The notes under the pieces are model-generated. The model saw only the letters and a list, made by a program, of their open reading frames with translations. It was not told the DNA's origin and searched no databases. From positions 1 to 7,224 of the forward strand of contig DASYAN010000214.1 of NCBI GenBank assembly GCA_036501345.1: DNA of 7,224 bases. Reading direction: 5' to 3'. Both the position numbers and the translations under genes were made by a program. Positions 1 to 5,146 of the stretch are shown piece by piece. Origin of the DNA: DASYAN01 sp036501345 (lineage in GTDB: Bacteria; Chloroflexota; Ktedonobacteria; Ktedonobacterales; Ktedonobacteraceae). Every line of letters starts with the position of its first letter. Positions within the stretch are counted from its first letter, which is position 1.

Positions 1-369
1 CATAGCAGCAACCTCAACATCATTACCAACCATGACTGGTCTGTTAAATTGTTTGCCGAGAAGCTGTCCCAAAGGCAGATCACGCAATGGCATATTAGGA
101 GAATGGAGCAAAACACCGGCTTTACGATCTATCTGCCCCGCTGCCCCCACACCTACGGCCACTATATCGTCATCTGCCAATTTCGCAGCACTAACCGCCG
201 CAGTTGCCAATTCGAGAATTCTTCGAGAAACGAAATCCTGACCCCGCTCAGCCCGCGTACGTTTACGCACCGAAGCAACTACTTCTCCAGATACGATATC
301 AACCACAGCAGCAAGAGTTTTGGTACCTCCCAGGTCGATTCCTAGAGCATATGTTTTCTGCTTTGACAT
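1..369 (-). CDS. ROK-family sugar kinase (glucokinase-like), N-terminal part, cut by window edge
   Basis: This is the first 123 codons of a protein whose 3' end lies off the left edge. ROK kinases phosphorylate free sugars such as glucose with ATP in the cytoplasm; some members are repressors. The visible part opens with LGIDLGGTKT at residues 9-18, the ASKHA phosphate-binding loop of ROK kinases. It continues with VGVGAAGQID at about 72-81, SPNMPLRDLPLG at about 90-101 and VGNDVEVAA at about 114-122, the usual ROK order. No helix-turn-helix precedes the loop, so this is a kinase rather than a NagC/XylR-type repressor. The zinc motif and substrate residues that would fix the sugar are not visible. 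The ATG at 367-369 follows GAGGA (374-378), which overlaps the tsaD stop, so the two genes are very probably co-transcribed and translationally coupled. Glucokinase is the likeliest identity, but the substrate is not proven. Confidence 0.88.
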   Translation of the reverse strand, partial: MSKQKTYALGIDLGGTKTLAAVVDIVSGEVVASVRKRTRAERGQDFVSRRILELATAAVSAAKLADDDIVAVGVGAAGQIDRKAGVLLHSPNMPLRDLPLGQLLGKQFNRPVMVGNDVEVAAM

Positions 370-376
370 ATCTTCC

Positions 377-1558
377 TCATCTCTTGAAGGGCAAACTTAA
401 TCCAGGTTGAACGTCTAGATCGAGCCCATGTTGCTCGCCAAGACATAGATGGAAAAAGGCTGCACTGCCAATCATTGCCGCATTATCAGTACAAAACTCA
501 ATTGGTGGATAGCTTAGATGCACACCCAACGGTTGCAATTCTTGGAGCATACGTTGACGTAAACTAGTATTAGCCGCTACCCCTCCAGCTAGGATGACCT
601 GCTTCACCCCGTATTCCTGAGCTGCAAGGCGGGTTTTTACAGCTAGAACATCTACCACGGCCTCCTGGAAACTGGCAGCAAGCCAGGCAACATCAGGTAC
701 TCCCTGTTGAGCAGCTCGCTCTCCCATACGAGTATAGCGGGTAGGGTGGCTAGATGGCTTACTATCATTTTCAGCACCAGCGGTTTGCTGATTGGAGGCA
801 ATACCTTCAGCGAGATGAAGCATCGCCGTTTTCAGTCCACTGAAACTGAAATCATATGTACTACGCAACCAAGCACGCGGTAGCTGATATGCCTTGCGGG
901 CCAGAGTTATAGGCTTTTGCTGTTGCATCAACACTTCTTCAGCCTGCTGAGCAATCTTCTGAATGGCAGGACCGCCAGGATAGTCGAGTCCAAGAATACG
1001 CGCTACTTTATCAAAAGCCTCACCAGCAGCATCATCGCGTGTACGACCAAGCAGTTCATAGTGTCCATGATCATGCACAAGGACAAGCTCACTGTGGGCT
1101 CCTGAAATGACCAAACAGATTAAGGGGAAAAGAGGATCGCCGTCTTGATACTTCCAGTGGGCTAGCGCGTCCTGCGGTGGAACAACCCCTTTACGCAACC
1201 AATTGGCATAGATATGCGCCTCTAGATGATTCACACCCAAGAAAGGACGATCGCAAGCAAGTGCTAAGGTCTTGCCCACTGTGAGGCCAACCAACAATGA
1301 GCCTGCAAGCCCCGGACCATAGGTAGCAGCAATAGCATCAATATCATTCCATGAACAGGAAGCCTGTTCCATCGCCATTTCAATTACAGGCAAGATAGCA
1401 GCAAGTTGCTGGCGTGATGCCACCTCCGGTACCACACCACCATAACGATTATGGATTTCAATCTGCGAAGCCACAACGTTCGAGAGCAAGTAACGACCGT
1501 CCTTGACGATCGATGCCCCTGTCTCATCGCATGAACTTTCGATACCAAGTATAAGCAT
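377..1558 (-). CDS. tsaD: tRNA N6-adenosine threonylcarbamoyltransferase TsaD
   Basis: TsaD transfers the threonylcarbamoyl group from threonylcarbamoyl-AMP to A37 of ANN-decoding tRNAs, working with TsaB and TsaE (t6A synthesis, cytoplasm). The 393-residue product shows the family marks in order: LGIESSCDETGASIV at 4-18, YGGVVPEVASR at 39-49, the metal-binding HLEAH at 111-115, SGAHSELV at 152-159, DDAAGEAFDKVA at 175-186, SFSGLKTA at 238-245, GGVAANTSLR at 325-334 and CTDNAAMIG at 356-364, with D358 the other expected metal ligand. It is longer than the usual ~340 residues, mainly through a hydrophilic insert at about 251-287 and a smaller one at 121-142. The SGGHT motif reads SGAHS. The ATG at 1556-1558 has AGAAAG seven bases upstream. 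The gene lies 149 bp after rimI, behind its own candidate promoter and a palindromic element, and 7 bp before the ROK kinase. Confidence 0.97.
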   Translation of the reverse strand: MLILGIESSCDETGASIVKDGRYLLSNVVASQIEIHNRYGGVVPEVASRQQLAAILPVIEMAMEQASCSWNDIDAIAATYGPGLAGSLLVGLTVGKTLALACDRPFLGVNHLEAHIYANWLRKGVVPPQDALAHWKYQDGDPLFPLICLVISGAHSELVLVHDHGHYELLGRTRDDAAGEAFDKVARILGLDYPGGPAIQKIAQQAEEVLMQQQKPITLARKAYQLPRAWLRSTYDFSFSGLKTAMLHLAEGIASNQQTAGAENDSKPSSHPTRYTRMGERAAQQGVPDVAWLAASFQEAVVDVLAVKTRLAAQEYGVKQVILAGGVAANTSLRQRMLQELQPLGVHLSYPPIEFCTDNAAMIGSAAFFHLCLGEQHGLDLDVQPGLSLPFKR

Positions 1559-1583
1559 AATATCGCTTTCTGGTTGAACTACT

Positions 1584-1601
1584 CATACCACCCATACCAC
1601 C
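1584..1601. repeat. Tandem 9-bp repeat
   Basis: CATACCACC occurs twice back to back in the rimI-tsaD gap, between the palindromic element and the tsaD start. In the tsaD mRNA it would read as a purine-rich GGTGGTATG pair. No function is evident, and two copies may be chance. Confidence 0.5.
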
Positions 1602-1618
1602 CCTCTCCCACGGACGCG

Positions 1619-1682
1619 ATACCCAAAGGGCACACGGTAAATTGGGTCTCTACATTTCAGGCAACTGTGGCCCTTTGGGTAT
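1619..1682. repeat. Short palindromic element with 13-bp perfect inverted ends (MITE-like)
   Basis: ATACCCAAAGGGC at 1619-1631 is the exact reverse complement of GCCCTTTGGGTAT at 1670-1682. After a one-base bulge the pairing continues for CAC/GTG. A further copy of the arm core, TTGGGT at 1642-1647, lies in the loop and could pair with ACCCAA at 1621-1626 instead. The borders are TA (1620-1621) and TA (1680-1681), as expected for a Tc1/IS630-type TA target duplication around a 58-bp core. No T-run follows the stem on the minus strand, so it is not a standard intrinsic terminator for rimI. It falls inside the predicted tsaD leader. Whether it is a mobile repeat depends on finding other copies in the genome. 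Confidence 0.6.
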
Positions 1683-1706
1683 AAATTGCCTAGATACATG
1701 ATAAAG

Positions 1707-1734
1707 ATTATAAGGTTTCGAGTTTTTCTAGCAA
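1707..1734 (-). promoter_or_regulatory. Candidate sigma-70-type promoter for tsaD
   Basis: On the minus strand, TTGCTA (1729-1734, -35, 4/6 match) is separated by 16 bp from a perfect TATAAT (1707-1712, -10). The -10 overlaps the rimI stop codon at 1708-1710. Transcription would start near 1700, giving a tsaD leader of about 140 nt that contains the palindromic element. It would let tsaD and the ROK gene be expressed apart from the tsaE-tsaB-rimI message. Sequence match only. Confidence 0.5.
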
Positions 1735-2355
1735 TGTGGCTTTCAATCCCAGGTACATTTGCCTATAGTTGGGGGAATTGATCTCATCAGTCCACATAAT
1801 CAGTGCATCCTCTTGGTTATCACTATAGTAACGGCGGCGTACACCAGCCTCGCGGAAACCATACTTGTGATAGAGATTCTGCGCAGTAGAGTTGGATACC
1901 CGAACTTCGAGTGTCACCCACTTGGCACTGATCGAGTAAGCGATATCCATCAAACTCATCAGCAAAAACTCCCCCAAACCACGACGGCGATGGTCAGGAT
2001 GCATGGCAATTGTCGTGATGTGAGCTTCATCAACCATCAGCCATAGACCAGCAAAGCCGATTATTGAAGTAACATCCTGCGATGGAATTGTCACTCCAGA
2101 ACGGCTTGGCAGGAGTGACAGCGGAAAGAGGCGATTTCTTCGCGGCTTCTCTGGCTCCTGTTGTGGCTCCTGCGCCATAACTGCATGTTCTTCCAAGAGA
2201 TGTCTATCACGTAAAACGATGTAGTGCGCCCAGCGGTTATCTTGGAGTTCCTTACGATAGGCACTAGCAGGCCATGTCGATGGGTAAGCCAAGCGCTCGA
2301 TCTCGATTACGCGAGGCACGTCCGGCATTGTCATACTCTCAATGACGTAGCGCAC
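1708..2355 (-). CDS. rimI: Ribosomal protein alanine N-acetyltransferase RimI (GNAT family)
   Basis: RimI-type GNAT enzymes acetylate the N-terminal amine of proteins, classically ribosomal protein S18, using acetyl-CoA in the cytoplasm. The 215-residue product has the GNAT core: ITTIAMHP at 113-120, the acetyl-CoA pyrophosphate loop RRRGLG at 123-128, LEVRVSN at 149-155, AQNLYHKYGF at 158-167 and the RimI-like tail RRRYYSDNQEDALIM at 173-187. It exceeds the usual ~150 residues because of a Gln/Pro/Arg-rich insert at about 52-97 between early strands, plus a C-terminal extension from about 190. The start is GTG at 2353-2355, with AGAAAG eight bases upstream; an internal ATG at codon 8 is less likely because it would trim the first strand. 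It lies 35 bp after tsaB in the same direction. Its context with tsaB/tsaE/tsaD favours RimI over other acetyltransferases. Confidence 0.92.
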   Translation of the reverse strand: MRYVIESMTMPDVPRVIEIERLAYPSTWPASAYRKELQDNRWAHYIVLRDRHLLEEHAVMAQEPQQEPEKPRRNRLFPLSLLPSRSGVTIPSQDVTSIIGFAGLWLMVDEAHITTIAMHPDHRRRGLGEFLLMSLMDIAYSISAKWVTLEVRVSNSTAQNLYHKYGFREAGVRRRYYSDNQEDALIMWTDEINSPNYRQMYLGLKATLLEKLETL

Positions 2356-2390
2356 CTTCTTCCCTTTCTGTCATATACTAACCGATAAGA

Positions 2391-3173
2391 TTACTGAGTA
2401 GCACCAAGAAGCGGCTGCTTCCGTGTGCTCTTCGTAATTGATGGACGTCGTAAATAGAGTGGTTCGAGTACAAGGGGATCATCTACCTGATTATCTCGCA
2501 AGCGTTGCAAAGCCAGTGAAGCCAGTGCAGAAGCACGCCGTGGGGCTTCTAATTTCCCAATAAAGAGACAATGATCCGGCAAGCAGGAAGACAGAGCCTG
2601 ACATGAAGCCGCACTTATCTCGCCACAAATTAGCAACGGTGGATATCCCTCCTCACCAAGTACTGTTAACCAGCTCCCCCTATGCTCTTGTAAATAAGCG
2701 GCTAAGCGTTGGGGAGAACCTAAAGTATAGTCGCCAAGCCGTCTCATACGATAGACTCTATCACTATCTGCATTAGCTGGCTCTTCGAATACATAACAGG
2801 CCGCATAAAGTTCAGAACGGCCAGCTTCCAATACAGCACAAACAGGACCATGTATGTGCTGCTGCTGAACCGCAATAATATCCAGAGTACTCACACCCAC
2901 GAGGGATTTTTGCAAAGCAAATGCCAATGTTTTTGCGGTAGCCAGAGCAACACGTACGCCATTAAAAGAGCCTGGGCCAGTTGCCACAGCGATAGCATCC
3001 AGTTGATGCGACGTCATCTGACAGTCGGTTAACAAGCGTCGAGTATACTCCAGTAATTCCACGCTGTGGTTATTTGCACTGGACCAAGTATATTCACCAT
3101 ATACCTCGTCTTCTGAGCACAGAGCAATACTAGAATAACGAGTAGAAGTATCAAGTGCTAATAATCGCATCAT
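2391..3173 (-). CDS. tsaB: t6A synthesis scaffold protein TsaB (YeaZ)
   Basis: TsaB is the catalytically inactive ASKHA-fold partner of TsaD that holds the t6A complex together and recruits TsaE. The 260-residue product starts with LLALDTSTRYSSIAL at 4-18, then NNHSVELL at 34-41, the diagnostic GPGSFNGVRVALATAKTLA at 66-84 (usually GPGSFTGxR), LVGVSTLD at 91-98 and LEAGRSELYAA at 115-125. It ends with the typical EPLYLRRP at 237-244. It lacks the HxExH metal motif of TsaD, which separates the two homologues. The ATG at 3171-3173 overlaps the tsaE stop as ATGA, implying translational coupling. A second ATG follows at once, so the true start may be one codon later. Length is slightly above the usual 220-240. 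Confidence 0.95.
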   Translation of the reverse strand: MMRLLALDTSTRYSSIALCSEDEVYGEYTWSSANNHSVELLEYTRRLLTDCQMTSHQLDAIAVATGPGSFNGVRVALATAKTLAFALQKSLVGVSTLDIIAVQQQHIHGPVCAVLEAGRSELYAACYVFEEPANADSDRVYRMRRLGDYTLGSPQRLAAYLQEHRGSWLTVLGEEGYPPLLICGEISAASCQALSSCLPDHCLFIGKLEAPRRASALASLALQRLRDNQVDDPLVLEPLYLRRPSITKSTRKQPLLGATQ

Positions 3174-3754
3174 ATGTTTTCTTCTGAGAGCTGCCGCAGT
3201 AATTCACAATAGTGTCCACCCGTTGCCACCAATAACAGACTGCGTTTTTCTTCATCCAGCGCATCCAAACCAATAGAGAGCCGTTCAGCAGGCCAGAGCG
3301 TATCAGCTCTGTCTGCCCATTCAACGACACAGACACCAGAACCTGGATTAGGATTACAAAAATAATCCTCAAATCCCAGATCAACAATCTCATCAGGATC
3401 ATCTAGTCGGTACAGATCAAAATGATAGAGAGCACGCACTTCGGATTGTGCACAGCTTGGTCGCATAGCAACGATCTCAGCCGTATTAGTCTCATTAGAA
3501 ACAGGCTGGGATTGACTTCTGTACTCTTTGAGGAGCGTAAACGTCGGGCTACTGACTACATCTGTAATACGCAAGCCTTTTGCCAACCCCTGAGTAAAGG
3601 TAGTCTTACCTGAACCAAGCTGACCATTGAGCAGTATCAACTCACCGCCACTCAGCAGTTCACCCAGGCGTATACCTAAACGCTGCGTCTGGTCAGAGCT
3701 ATAACTGATAATATCCAGAGTACAGGTTGATTCTTCTTGTAAGTACCTAGCCAC
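3170..3754 (-). CDS. tsaE: tRNA threonylcarbamoyladenosine synthesis ATPase TsaE (YjeE)
   Basis: TsaE is the P-loop ATPase that binds the TsaB-TsaD complex and resets it between rounds of t6A synthesis. The 194-residue product has the Walker A loop GQLGSGKTTF at 44-53, the switch-like VSSPTFTLLKEY at 67-78, HFDLYRLDDPDEIVDLGFEDYF at 111-132 and VVEWADRA at 143-150, all in family order. The residue before the P-loop leucine is Gln instead of the common Asp. A hydrophilic insert at about 80-106, between SPTFTL and HFDLYRL, makes it longer than the usual ~150 residues. The start is GTG at 3752-3754, with AGAAAG seven bases upstream; I see no better start nearby. An extended -10 promoter lies about 130 bp upstream, making this the probable head of the tsaE-tsaB-rimI transcript. 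Confidence 0.95.
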   Translation of the reverse strand: MARYLQEESTCTLDIISYSSDQTQRLGIRLGELLSGGELILLNGQLGSGKTTFTQGLAKGLRITDVVSSPTFTLLKEYRSQSQPVSNETNTAEIVAMRPSCAQSEVRALYHFDLYRLDDPDEIVDLGFEDYFCNPNPGSGVCVVEWADRADTLWPAERLSIGLDALDEEKRSLLLVATGGHYCELLRQLSEENI

Positions 3755-3780
3755 TATATTACTTTCTAGTACCGTTGTGT

Positions 3781-3798
3781 TCCTGATATTTCTCAGGA
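3781..3798 (-). other. Small hairpin in the tsaE leader
   Basis: TCCTGA and TCAGGA form a perfect 6-bp stem with a 6-nt loop, 27 bases before the tsaE GTG. There is no T-run after it, so termination is unlikely. It would fold in the predicted tsaE mRNA leader and may affect translation or be incidental. Confidence 0.35.
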
Positions 3799-3884
3799 GA
3801 CTTCATTTCCTGTCCCCGCTAAAAATGTGACAAAAGCAAGATCTCTATGGCACATCCACCAGAGCCAATAATTAGGCGATACCC

Positions 3885-3893
3885 ATTATAGCA
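3885..3893 (-). promoter_or_regulatory. Extended -10 promoter candidate for tsaE-tsaB-rimI
   Basis: The minus strand reads TGCTATAAT, a perfect TATAAT preceded by the TG of an extended -10 element, in the gap between the zinc-ribbon gene and tsaE. No clear -35 lies 16-18 bp upstream, which an extended -10 can tolerate. The transcript would begin near 3878, leaving a leader of about 125 nt before the tsaE GTG. Confidence 0.5.
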
Positions 3894-3912
3894 TATCTGT
3901 AGCCAATTCTCT

Positions 3913-4398
3913 CTAACGAAGTTTCGCACCACAGCTTCGGCAATAGAGAGCATTGGATCGAAGAGGATTGCCACATTGTGGGCACTTCTGTGTTGCCGAC
4001 CCCTGTGCTCCACTTTGCGAATTATCCTGCGAAGTAGGTGGAGACGACGGAGAAACGGGAGGAGGAGCATAGTTTGTTATCGGCGACGGAGCCATTTGGC
4101 TCATCGGATAAGGCTCATTTTTGATCTCTTGCAATTGAGTTTCACGCGTCTTTAGATCGTGATCCAGTTCAAAAATGCTTGCACACACGCGCGAGAGTTG
4201 CGGATCGGAGAGTGTGCCTTGTCGATAGAGGGTCATTGCCACCTGGCTCAAGTCCCCTAATAACTGTTGTCGCTGCTCCAAGAGTTTATCAACTTCACTC
4301 TGCTTATTGCGAACACGCAATTGCTTCTGAGCCTCCCAGCCTGTGCGACTCACGGCTGAGTTCACAAAGTTCTTTGCAGATTCTAAAAACTCGCTCAT
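3913..4398 (-). CDS. Coiled-coil protein with C-terminal zinc ribbon, function unknown
   Basis: I do not recognise a named family. The 161-residue product has three visible parts. Residues 1-95 are charged and helix-prone, with heptad-like stretches (about 24-56 and 72-94) suggesting a coiled coil. Residues 96-135 form a Pro/Ser/Gln-rich, probably disordered linker. Residues 139-156 carry a rubredoxin-like CX2C-X10-CX2C zinc ribbon (C139, C142, C153, C156), followed by GAKLR at the end. There is no signal peptide or membrane segment, so it is probably cytoplasmic. The ATG at 4396-4398 has a good GGGAGG Shine-Dalgarno. It sits 79 bp after yraN and about 158 bp before tsaE. Similar zinc-ribbon proteins are common and mostly unassigned, and the context does not settle its role. 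Confidence 0.85.
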   Translation of the reverse strand: MSEFLESAKNFVNSAVSRTGWEAQKQLRVRNKQSEVDKLLEQRQQLLGDLSQVAMTLYRQGTLSDPQLSRVCASIFELDHDLKTRETQLQEIKNEPYPMSQMAPSPITNYAPPPVSPSSPPTSQDNSQSGAQGSATQKCPQCGNPLRSNALYCRSCGAKLR

Positions 4399-4430
4399 AC
4401 TTTCTGCCTCCCAATTTTTATGTGGTGCCT

Positions 4431-4456
4431 AAAAAACACCTGCTCTCAGCCGAGAG
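4431..4456 (-). terminator. Weak terminator-like hairpin after yraN
   Basis: Reading the minus strand, CTCTC-GGCT-GAGAG (4443-4456) forms a 5-bp stem with a tetraloop, followed after six bases by TTTTTT (4431-4436). The stem is short and the U-run is displaced, so it may be at most a partial attenuator between yraN and the zinc-ribbon gene. Confidence 0.25.
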
Positions 4457-4477
4457 ATATACCAAAATGCTCGGATA

Positions 4478-4843
4478 TTATTCTTCGGTAATAGCGTGCT
4501 GATAGATACGGATCTCCTGCAACTTCCCGCTAGTACTCAACTGTACCGCGACAACATCAATACGCCATGATCGGTCAGCGCAACCATGAAGATCAAGATA
4601 GAAAGCGGCCGTCTGGACCAATTTGTGCTGCTTGCGCACTGTCACCGCCTCTTCGGGCAAACCATAGGCATCCCCACGGCGGGTTTTGACTTCCACAAAA
4701 ACCAGATCGTCCTTGTCTTCAGCAATAAGATCGATCTCCCCGTAACGACAGAAAAAATTGCGCTCCAGGATGCGATAACCACCCCGAATTAGCTCTTCAG
4801 CAGCCAAGCGTTCACCAGTTCGGCCAAGTCCATGACCAGCCAC
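4478..4843 (-). CDS. yraN: UPF0102 (YraN) family nuclease-fold protein
   Basis: The 121-residue product matches the UPF0102/YraN family in length and pattern: GRTGERLAAEELIRGGYRIL at 7-26, NFFCRYGEIDLIAED at 29-43, LVFVEVKTRR at 47-56 and WRIDVVAV at 93-100. The E11, E36/D38, E51 and K53 arrangement resembles the PD-(D/E)XK nuclease fold, so a DNA-acting role is inferred for the family, but its biological function is not settled. The start is GTG at 4841-4843, the first possible start after an in-frame stop upstream. It has no well-placed Shine-Dalgarno (a purine-rich GAGGAGAGG lies over 20 bases upstream), and it lies inside a predicted hairpin. Family members often neighbour replication, repair or RNA-processing genes. 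Here the gene is first in the leftward group and faces away from yebC-ruvC-ruvA. Confidence 0.92.
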   Translation of the reverse strand: MAGHGLGRTGERLAAEELIRGGYRILERNFFCRYGEIDLIAEDKDDLVFVEVKTRRGDAYGLPEEAVTVRKQHKLVQTAAFYLDLHGCADRSWRIDVVAVQLSTSGKLQEIRIYQHAITEE

Positions 4844-4856
4844 CTTTTTTGGCGGC
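4839..4856 (-). promoter_or_regulatory. Hairpin enclosing the yraN start codon
   Basis: In the minus-strand mRNA, GCCGCC (4851-4856) can pair with GGUGGC (4839-4844) through six pairs, one of them G-U, around an A6 loop. The GUG start of yraN (4841-4843) lies in the 3' arm, so folding would hide it and lower initiation. This is a direct sequence observation; the regulatory meaning is inferred. Confidence 0.4.
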
Positions 4857-4925
4857 TTTGTCTTCCTCTCCTCGATACGCCACCTCTTCCTAACAGAAGC
4901 GATATAATAACTACGTTATACACGC

Positions 4926-4957
4926 CGCTATGTTGTACACTACGAGCAAGCATAGCG
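4926..4957. repeat. Inverted repeat in the divergent promoter region
   Basis: CGCTATG (4926-4932) is the exact reverse complement of CATAGCG (4951-4957). After a one-base bulge the pairing continues TTG/CAA, leaving an 11-nt loop. It overlaps the candidate leftward -10 (4949-4954) and may be an operator or an RNA hairpin in the yraN leader. Confidence 0.45.
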
Positions 4958-4977
4958 TACACGTCGGATGATTGCAA
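4949..4977 (-). promoter_or_regulatory. Candidate promoter for yraN
   Basis: On the minus strand, TTGCAA (4972-4977) and TATGCT (4949-4954) are spaced by exactly 17 bp, each matching 4 of 6 consensus bases. Transcription would start near 4942, about 100 nt before the yraN GTG. Moderate match only. Confidence 0.35.
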
Positions 4978-5030
4978 GAGGCTATCACTGCATTTCAGAG
5001 AAAAGTGTGAGAAGACAAGCAGAGACCATC

Positions 5031-5060
5031 TCGACGCTTTCCATCTGTTCGTGTTAAAAT
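5031..5060 (+). promoter_or_regulatory. Candidate promoter for yebC-ruvC-ruvA
   Basis: TCGACG (5031-5036, 4/6) and TAAAAT (5055-5060, 5/6) are spaced by 18 bp, with TG at 5052-5053 giving an extended -10. Transcription would start near 5067, about 80 nt before the yebC ATG. Confidence 0.45.
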
Positions 5061-5146
5061 AGGCTCGACAATGACTTTCAGAGAATAAATGTCAACGTAT
5101 GCCATATTTCTATAGACCTGTTAGCAAAGACTAGGAGAGTACAAAT

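Larger units (their letters stand above)
4844..5146. other. Divergent intergenic region between yraN and yebC
   Basis: This 303-bp gap separates the leftward and rightward gene groups. It holds one candidate promoter for each direction, a 7-bp inverted repeat overlapping the leftward -10 and a good Shine-Dalgarno for yebC. A small minus-strand reading frame (4789-4977) begins with TTG, lacks a ribosome site and overlaps yraN, so I do not call a gene. No RNA gene is recognised. Confidence 0.7.

Noticed and set aside
1619..1682. The palindrome as an intrinsic terminator of rimI
   Set aside because: The loop is long and no run of T follows the stem on the minus strand.
3819..4070. 83-residue minus-strand reading frame covering the zinc-ribbon C-terminus and the tsaE leader
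   Set aside because: It overlaps the well-supported zinc-ribbon gene in another frame, is biased to Leu/Arg and shows no motif.
4789..4977. 62-residue minus-strand reading frame upstream of and overlapping yraN, with an AAAAAAG run that could permit a frameshift into yraN
   Set aside because: It starts with TTG without a ribosome site, has no recognisable domain and contains promoter-like DNA. yraN has its own GTG with the complete family N-terminus, so no frameshift is needed.
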